Shown piece after piece: positions 56,706 to 64,000 of a DNA stretch of 64,000 bases. Position 1 is the first letter of the stretch. Every line of letters starts with the position of its first letter. The notes beneath the pieces were generated by a model. It did not search any database. It had not been told where the DNA came from and saw only the letters and a list, made by a program, of their open reading frames with translations. A program made the position numbers and the translations under genes. Source of the stretch: Antedon mediterranea (lineage: Eukaryota; Echinodermata; Crinoidea; Comatulida; Antedonidae). Location: NCBI RefSeq assembly GCF_964355755.1, contig NC_092671.1, positions 27,381,070 through 27,445,069 on the forward strand, given 5' to 3'.

Positions 56706-57440
56706 ACAAGAAATATTTCTTACAAACAACGCCGCGTAACTTTTTGACTGGACAGTTGTAAGAACAGTCTTCATTAATCTAATATAATAGGTCGGCCAAT
56801 CAAAACGCAAGTGAACAATTGGGACTTTACTTGTGATTTATGTCATTGGCCTGTCAGCACAGTCGTTTCTTTCTAGAATTAAACGCACAAACTTGTATTG
56901 GGAATAATGTATGTTTATGTGGTTATTACTATCGCATTTAGGTATTGATAATAATAATAATATGGCTTTTGAATATATAATTACTGTCTGTAGAATAACA
57001 TTTATACATTTTCGGTTCGCGATGAAAAGTTATATGAATGGATTTGTAATATAGGTATTTATAATAATAGTATATGGGTTGTATTATTGCTAAGCTATTA
57101 CCAAATTACGTTATAACATTATTTCTCAGGGTTTTTTGCACCATTGATCAATACCAAACGCGTATCGGTATTATAGTTTTTAATGAATCATTACATTAAT
57201 AAAAATACCCAATTAAATCAATCGCGTCAGTCCAATTCCGACTTATGTTTCGATCACATAGTTCTGTGTCTACACTGTCCAAACTAGTTTAACAAAAAAA
57301 GTGTGATGTGCCCAAATATGGTAGTGATATGCCCAAATATCGTAGTGATATGACATCGTCATGTCTATATAATATGGGCACATCATATTTAGTTTGATAG
57401 TATAGACAGAGCTTAAGGATTATATTTAAAAAATGTTTTC
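56706..57440. other. Intergenic, no recognisable gene
   Basis: AT-rich. Near 57305-57360, TGATATGCCCAAATAT is partly repeated. Nothing else seen. Confidence 0.4.
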
Positions 57441-58540
57441 TTACATTTTGAAAAAAAGTATTTATTTGTTTATAAGCCCAATTTTCCAGTCTTAATTTTA
57501 CATTTTGAAAACAAAGTATTTTATTTGTTGATAAGCCCAATTGTGCAGTCTTATTTTACATTTTGAACGAAAGTATTTATTTGTTGATAAGCCCAATTTT
57601 GCAGTCTTATTTTACATTTTGAACGAAAGTATATATTTGTTGATAAGCCGAATTTTCCAGTTTAATAATAATGACCCCTTCCACAGTGCTTATACCATAT
57701 ACATTTTACATGATATTGACCGTGGGTTCTTTACGCCTCTGATGCATTTGTTTTTATTGTACCTTTTTAATAAATTATTATATGTTTAGGCCTAATCACA
57801 CCCAATTTAATGAAACGGTCAGATTCTGATTTCAATTGAACGAAAGTAGTACTGTATTTATTATTCATTGATAAGCCAAGGGTCCCATGGCGTTAGCCGA
57901 TATCTTGAGCATTTGACTCATGTGTCAACCTGTAACACAAATCATTCTTCAAAATCTAAAGAAAGAACCTCACACGTCTTTTTTGTGAGTGATACACTAT
58001 GGATATGCCCACGGAAATAATATGTGGACATTGCAAACAATCATAGGCCTACAGTAACAAACATAACATGGCTAATAAGCATAACATTCAGACTGGTTTG
58101 CTTTCTAGTGGATTTTTATTTACTTTAGCATGTAGAATAAAACTAGTAACAGTGGCTATATTAATAATTATACTGATTATCCTTGATGTTATCGCGTCTA
58201 ATAAAATATTTTGTTGTTGATAAGCCCAATTTTTCAGCCTTGATTTTACATTTTGAACGAAAGTATTTATTTGTTGATAAGCCCAATTTTGCAGTCTTAA
58301 TAATGACCCTTCCACAGTGCATTTTACATGATATTGACCAAGGGTTTTTACGCCTCTATAGCCACTGATCAATACCATAATTAATGTACTTTTTTAAATG
58401 AATATTGAAATGTTTCAACATACCCAATTCAAAAAACGGTCCGTTTTCGAGTTCAATCTTTTGATTAGAGATGTTGGAGTTTCATTTTGAACGAAAGTAT
58501 TTATTTGATTGATAAGCCAAATTTCTAGTCCTAATGATTT
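57441..58540 (+). repeat. ~57-60-bp repeat family (GAACGAAAGTATTTATTTG)
   Basis: Four tandem units at 57441-57665 carry ACATTTTGAACGAAAGTATT then TTGTTGATAAGCCCAATTTT. Further copies lie at about 58205-58300 and 58482-58530. The block after the array (CCTTCCACAGTGC...TTTTACATGATATTGACC) is also repeated at about 58305-58345, so a larger unit has duplicated. Open frames across it are repeat-encoded. Confidence 0.8.
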
Positions 58541-58621
58541 GAGATTCAACGGGTTTTGCTTTCAATTGTATAATAATATAATTATATATATATATATATA
58601 AATATAATATTAAGTATAATT

Positions 58622-58813
58622 ATGAATTCACCAACACTTTCAGGCCCAATAACAATGATCCCGGGCCCGAGTTTTTGTAGACCGGACTTCCATGCACAGC
58701 CACATGTTAAGGAATATGAATCTCTTTATGATTTTAATATGGTTCGAAATGATATTACACAACAACAATTAGACAGCAACTGTGCAAGAGTCCAACTAAT
58801 AAAATCGGAATGA
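58622..58813 (+). CDS. 63-aa ORF, unknown
   Basis: ATG 58622 opens 63 codons (MNSPTLSGPITMIPGPSFCR at the start; KEYESLYDFN and ITQQQLDSNCARVQLIKSE later). The composition is balanced and unlike the AT-rich surroundings, but there is no known domain and no neighbouring exon. It could be a LINE leader ORF, a fragment of a capsid-like gene or chance. Confidence 0.25.
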   Translation: MNSPTLSGPITMIPGPSFCRPDFHAQPHVKEYESLYDFNMVRNDITQQQLDSNCARVQLIKSE

Positions 58814-58837
58814 TCAATTAATTGAACATTTACAGCA

Positions 58838-59210
58838 TAAGGCCCATACACTAGGACGATAACGATCGACGATAAATAGACAAATGTGCATTTTTAATAC
58901 ATAGGCCTAAACCAAAAGAAATATAAACAATTCCTTTGATGACAATTATATTTTCACACGTCCAATCAAATGACGTCATGATTAGTAAGACCAATAATAT
59001 CGTGACAATACAGCGATTTTATTGTTTTTATTTATCATGACGTCATTTGATTGGAATTTGAAAAACATTATTTTTATCAAAGACAGCATAAATGATTATC
59101 CTATAGGTCTAGAACGAAAACCTTTCTAATTTCTTTTGGTTTATGTAAAAAAAATGCATGCTATATATTTATCGTCCGTCGTTATCGTCATAGTGTAATT
59201 GGGCCTTTAT
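58838..59210. mobile_element. ~370-bp MITE with long inverted ends
   Basis: AAGGCCCATACACTAGGACG (from 58839) pairs with the complement of the right end, AAGGCCCAATTACACTATGA (to 59207). The match continues through GATAACGA...GACGATAAATA and into AAACCAAAAGAAAT, about 70-80 bp of imperfect terminal inverted repeat. TGACGTCAT and TTTGATTGGA palindromic words lie in the middle. Non-coding. Confidence 0.75.
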
Positions 59211-60430
59211 ACAAAAAAAATAAATTGATTACGAAGTTACATGTCATTTTCAGCTATCACCAAAAAACTAACCTTTTCAACACTAATTAATTGTTACGAA
59301 GCCAATTTATATTATATATTTCATTAAAACTGAACTTTACGGTAAATGAAGAGTAAGTATCAGTTAATATGAATAATATAACTAGAGGTCTATGAACTTG
59401 CGTCCAGACACAGAACTGTGACATTACTATCATAAATGTTGAAACCACTTATAAAACCTTTTTTTAAAGAAAATATAATTGTGTTAGGAGAAGGCTAATA
59501 AACAAATATATAATGTACAAACCTTTTTCTGGATTAATTAATGGAGCAGGCGTTAATAATAATCTGCTGCTACTACCTAGACTGATTGTTCACCTTCTGA
59601 CGATAATTGATTGGACCCCCCCCCCCCCCCACCTCCTCCATGGCATCTGATAACCAAAAAAAAATTTACCAGGACTGTTTCAATGATTTAATATCTGACG
59701 GCGTATTATTATAACATTGGCCTAGATTGACAGTCGAAAGAAAGTCATTGTAAATACCTCCCTTTATGTTGACAGAGCCAAAATAAAGTTTTGACCATTA
59801 TCGAATGATTATTTGACAGTGACTTATTATAATACCGGCCTGGTTGACAGCAAAAACGAAGTTATTATTTATTGAACAAGATTTTACAGATTTCCGTCTA
59901 CATCTCAATAATACTGTATTATCAGCAAAGGCTTTCATATAGACTCTCTTCTCCCAGACGTTTTTTGGGTCCAGCAGCTACCTATAAATTATAGTCGAGT
60001 TTCCAAATTCACAAAACTGTCAGCCTTAGATACTAAAGCTACCGCTATGAAACAGCTTATTAATGAATGTGTCCTCCTGGGACATAGCTGGCTAGAGCCG
60101 CGGCGCGAAAATTTGACACTGCCTAAAATGTAATGAATCCCTACTTATACCGTTTAAATCATATTTGTGATCAAAATGAATTTCTATTGGAAATCTATAA
60201 TACATTTTGAGATAAAAATATTCTAAAAAATTGCAAAAAAAAATGTAGACAATACGAACATCTTGCGATTGACCCACAAGAAATAAATACAAAGAACTCT
60301 GATTATTACTTGCCTGATAAACTGCAGACATGCAAACTGGTATGTCATCAAGTTTATCAAGAATATCAGGAGTTTGCATAAAAACTTTGAATCATTAAAT
60401 GATTTTCTCAAAAGTATTGATGTAAATTTT
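59211..60430. other. Intergenic, no recognisable gene
   Basis: Contains a C-run at about 59617-59630. The minus-strand frames at 60092-60411 are not recognisable. Confidence 0.4.
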
Positions 60431-60444
60431 TTTTTTTATTATTC

Positions 60445-60895
60445 GTCTAGTCAAAACCTGGCTTAGAGAACAACCTTATGAATATTTTCATTTGAAAGAA
60501 TATAATTTTGAACACAAAAATAGACTAAACAAAAGAGGTGGTGGAGTTGGCTTATTTATTGACGAAAACTTAAAGTACAATATTAGAAAAGATTTGAATA
60601 AAATAGTGCATCCAGAGAATACTGAAACCTTATTTATTGAAGTAGAACGAAATCAGTGTAAAAATATAATTATTGGTATTGTTTATAGATCACCTAAACA
60701 GAATATTAATATATTGAATAAATTTGTTGCTACTACATGAAGTGACAAATAATAATAAAAAAATTGTGTATATTATGGGCAATTTTAATATTAATATTTT
60801 AATTCTTACTCATTGTTTCCCAGTATAACTAAACCAACTAGAATTACACCTAGATCGGCAACCTTAATTGACAATATTGTCGTGTATCGTTGTAC
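60445..60895 (+). pseudogene. LINE endonuclease fragment
   Basis: Plus strand: KRGGGVGLFIDENLKYNIRK, TETLFIEVERNQCKNIIIG, IVYRSPKQNINIL, then in other frames IMGNFNINI (GDFN motif with Asp changed to Asn), SITKPTRITPRSATLIDNIV. The Asp change at a catalytic position and the frame changes show it is dead. Confidence 0.75.
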
Positions 60896-60950
60896 CGTAG
60901 GTTCGTGACAAATTAACACACGTAGATATGAGTATGATATAACCATGAGT

Positions 60951-63431
60951 TTAATGAAACAACTTGTAATAAACAACAAAGTGTCGTTCGTAGGAAAACA
61001 CTAGAGCAAGCCCTATGGCTTTTAGTCGTGTTTTGAAAGTGTTGATGTTTTCAGATGTCTTTATGTCGATTGGCAGTTTATTCCACAAAATGGGTGCTGC
61101 ACAGGAAAATGCACGATGGCCATATGTCTGAAATTTCCATTTAGGAACATGAAGGAGAAGTTTATTAGATGAACGCAGTGTACGAGATGAAGTGTAAAGT
61201 ACAGGAAGATCAGCAATATACTGACGTGCAAGTTCATTTAGAGCTTTGTATGTAATGAGAAGCAGTTTGAATTTAATACGGAATTGAACGGGCAGCCAAT
61301 GCAAGTTCCGAAGTACTGGTGTGATGTGTTCATGTTTTCTAGTACGAGTGATGATTCTGGCAGCAGTGTTCTAAGCGCGCAGAAGAGATAGTTGTGAATC
61401 CGGTAGTCCAAACAAGAGTGCGTTTCCATAGTCGAGTTTAGCAGAGAGTACAGCGTAGATTATGGTTTTACATGATTCCGGAGATAAATATTTCCTGATG
61501 TGGTTAATTTTTCTGAGATAAAAGTAAATCGCTTGACAAGTATTAGAGATATGTTGTTTAAAGGCATGTCTTTCATCAAAAGTGACGCCAATATTCTTTG
61601 CTGATTTCACCAGTTGAACAGTAGAGCTGCCAACATTAATGTGGTCGAATGGGAGAGATGATATGTCAAACTTAGAGCGAATAAGAATGACTTCTGTTTT
61701 CTGGTAGTTAAGTTTAAGTTTGTTAACGGTCATCCATTGCTTAATTTCATTTACACATTGTTCAACAGAACTGACAGCAGAGCTAGAATCCGATTTAACA
61801 AATGACAGGTACAGTTGGTTATCATCGGCATATTGGTGAAAGCTTAAATTGTGGCGTCTAATGAGTTGTCCAATGGGTGAAATATAGATGGTAAACAGCA
61901 GAGGGCCCAAAACAGACCCCTGTGGTACACCAAAATGCAGAGGTTTAGGGTCAGATATTTTGCCATTGACGACTATTGATTGGAGCCTGTTGGTTAGGTA
62001 TGAGCGGAACCAGGAAAGTGCGCTTCCTGTAATACCGAGAGTTGAAAGGCGTTTAAGAAGTATTGCATGGTCGATGGTGTCAAATGCAGCTGACAAGTCT
62101 AATAGAACAAGCAGAACACATTTTCCGGAATCTATGGAATTCAAAATATCGTTGTGAATTTTGAGTAGTGCTGTCTCTGTACTGTGGAATTTTCGGTAAG
62201 CTGATTGGAGAGGTTCAAGCAAGGCATTCTCATTCAGATACTTATGTATCTGAGCTGCAACAGTCTTCTCAATTATCTTGGAGATAAAAGGAAGGTTGGA
62301 TATAGGATGAAATCATCATCAGATATGGATGAAATACGACGGAACGTTATTTTCTTCTTACGAAGTGATGGTTTAGAGAGACATAATTCTGCAATGATTG
62401 GGTGGTGATCTGAGGATTTTAGGTCGTCAACAAGTACTGATGAGATAAAAGAGTTATCGTTGGAAATAATTAGGTCCAATGTATGACCATACTTGTGCGT
62501 AGAATTTTGTACATGTTGGGTCAGATTGCATGATTTAATAAGTTCTAAAAATCTCTTGGCGTAGTTGTCAGTATGGTCATCAACGTAGAAGTTGAAATCG
62601 CCAGCAATGATTAATTTAGAACTCCAGGCAGAACAAGTTTCTAGGTGACTTCCGAATTCGGACAGGAATTGTGGTACAGTTAGTTTGTTACGTACACTCG
62701 GAGGAGGACGATATACGATAGTAAGTTTCAGATTGGAACCATTATGTTGAAAAATAGCATCAGCAGCTTCGAAAGATTGCACATTATGGATTGGTTCCCA
62801 CGATGTCAATTTGAGTGTAGATTTATACAAAACAGCAACACCGCCATGAGCAGGACCTGTTGCGTTTTTACTTGTAGATGTGCGTGGAAAATGTTGAAAT
62901 GAATAACCAGTCGGTGTACACTCATTAATGATAGGTTCATCGCCAATTTCTCGTAACCATGTTTCTGTAATGGCGATAATGTCAATATCTTTTTCAACTA
63001 TATAATCTGAAATTTCAAGAGCTTTATTGCAAATTGAGTGTGTATTCCATGTTGCAAATGTAAGGTTTTTTACAATTACGATTATTGGATTCGAATGTGT
63101 AGGTTCGAGCATAGAGATCTCTATGGTTTGAGTGATGGTGCAAAGTTTCCCACAATGTCGGCTTTTCTAGTACATTTTGTAGAGTAGCAATTTTATCACC
63201 CGTAGGAAAGGATGTTGATTTCTTTTTACCACGATGAGTTGGCTTTTTAGTATTAATGTCAAGGTATTTAAGCGTGTTCCAAACACCTGTGGACAGCCTA
63301 GTACATGCTTGTACGTTGAGTGCTAACAGCACTGTAGGAGTATAGTGCATTGTACAGCTAGGCCAATTAAGACAGTCCTTTGTTATGGTGAGTAGTTGAA
63401 AAGAATACAGGTCAACCCGTACCCATGCCAA
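60951..63431 (-). pseudogene. L2-type LINE with internal deletion and one nonsense codon
   Basis: Minus strand. An upstream frame (63431-63060) has a basic KKPTHRGKKKS segment and shifts frame into the endonuclease ORF (63112-62273): FATWNTHSICNKALEI, AITETWLRE, GGVAVLYKS, IVYRPPPSVRN, IIAGDFNFYVDDH, GHTLDLIISND, SSDHHPI. Near 62315 it jumps into RT, deleting the usual inter-domain linker: KIIEKTVAAQIHKYL, SAYRKFHSTETALLKIHND, DLSAAFDTIDHAILL, FGVPQGSVLGPLLFTIYISP, FHQYADDNQLYLSF. A TAG at 61371-61373 interrupts ...LSLLRA/NTAARIITRT; the same frame then runs to 60951 with LHWLPVQFRIKFKLL and GHRAFSCAAPILWNKLP. The YADDNQLYL and LHWLPV style is that of L2/CR1 LINEs. Confidence 0.88.
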
Positions 63432-63525
63432 CTCGTACCCACCAACTCGTACCCAAATTTTGGCTTACTCATACCCAAAATTTTGGCTGACCCGTACCCA
63501 TCATTGTCTGGCCCGTACCCAAGTT
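63412..63525 (+). repeat. Degenerate ACCCGTACCCA repeats
   Basis: ACCCGTACCCA or close variants (ACTCGTACCCA, ACTCATACCCA, GGCCCGTACCCA) occur six times at 10-25-bp spacing, with CAAAATTTTGGCT between two of them. Function unknown; it overlaps the start of the L2 LINE upstream frame. Confidence 0.7.
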
Positions 63526-63539
63526 TAATGCTATTTAAA

Positions 63540-64000
63540 GTATATTTATATTACATTTAAACCCAGTTTTATTAAATGTTTAGATACCAATCATATGTTC
63601 GATATTATAATGGCAAAAACTATTGACCTAAAAAGTATAATAATATGTACAGACTCGTACGAAAAAAGCACAGCTTTCATCGTATTTGCGTACGTCGTAT
63701 TTGGTCAAGTTAATACTTGAGGGCGCTGTTTTATATGGCTCTGTGGAAGATGTCAGTGGTCGGCTGTGCTGCATTCTATTTTTTTTTCATTTATGAGTTA
63801 TTCATCTATTATTTTCTACAAATAGTAGTACACGGAAATTGAAATACCCACTGTGATGATGAAAACTTGAATTATTAAAAGTAAACATGAATATCTTTTA
63901 TACATAATTTGTATTTTCATTTTATTTTACAGATAATGAAGTAATGTGCTTTTTGAAAATCGTTTTAAAACGAATGTTTTTTTTTGTTTTGTTTTGCAAG
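63540..64000. other. No recognisable gene
   Basis: AT-rich DNA with T-runs. CGTACGAAAAAAGC and GTACGTCGTATTTGG near 63655-63700 are mildly palindromic. Nothing supported. Confidence 0.4.

Overview
The window looks like AT-rich nuclear DNA from a metazoan, probably a marine invertebrate. This is inferred from the mix of element families: CR1/jockey-like and L2-like LINEs, a Penelope-like element, Ty1/copia and Ty3/gypsy remnants, Helitrons, many MITEs and a MULE-type DNA transposon. One gene has spliceosomal-type introns, and there are no bacterial-style gene arrays. I recognise no conserved host gene, tRNA or rRNA gene. Nearly everything I can name is mobile DNA, mostly broken.

The centrepiece is a single, apparently complete element at 14218-32108 (17,891 bp). 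Its ends are exact inverted copies (GGGTATTGCTAAACTGCGCA...). Identical 9-bp copies of GTTATCCAC flank it at 14209-14217 and 32109-32117. Each terminal arm is a long tandem array of a ~174-bp unit: ~3.6 kb on the left and ~5.2 kb on the right, in opposite orientation. Between the arms, both on the minus strand, lie a MULE-family transposase (18012-20257, one frameshift) and a three-exon gene for an OTU-type cysteine protease (22797-26261). A 1.34-kb Helitron sits inside that gene's second intron. The architecture recalls Drosophila Foldback/FB-NOF elements, but with a much longer repeat unit and an OTU passenger gene. I consider it the best candidate for an undescribed system here.

Left flank (1-14217): a 47-bp tandem array (1-319); a pair of ~180-bp inverted repeats 4.5 kb apart (505-680 and 5030-5218); a tRNA-like SINE head (~3535-3630); a decayed LINE RT (5280-6510); a scrambled gypsy remnant (8295-9110); three MITE-like elements (9504-10287, 10930-11685, 12144-12855), two of them with SANT/Myb-like coding remnants; LINE fragments; and a hairpin-rich GTTATCCGC minisatellite into which the giant element inserted.

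Right flank (32118-64000): a LINE fragment beside a copia remnant (32661-35969); a LINE split by a MITE whose removal restores the reading frame (36147-38400), followed by a ~981-bp tandem duplication; a PHD-finger LINE N-terminus (40690-41815); LINE A (43390-46830, with its endonuclease part at 50795-51325), interrupted by a Penelope-like element with a 15-bp target duplication and apparently by nearly intact LINE B (47438-50760); a gypsy 3' LTR and RNase H fragment (52497-53425) joined to a copia gag (55000-55857) by a second Helitron copy (53426-55000); short repeats and MITEs; and an internally deleted L2-type LINE (60951-63431).

The elements do not form a host pathway. The window records nested insertions. 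The only genes that plausibly work together are the transposase and OTU genes of the 17.9-kb element.
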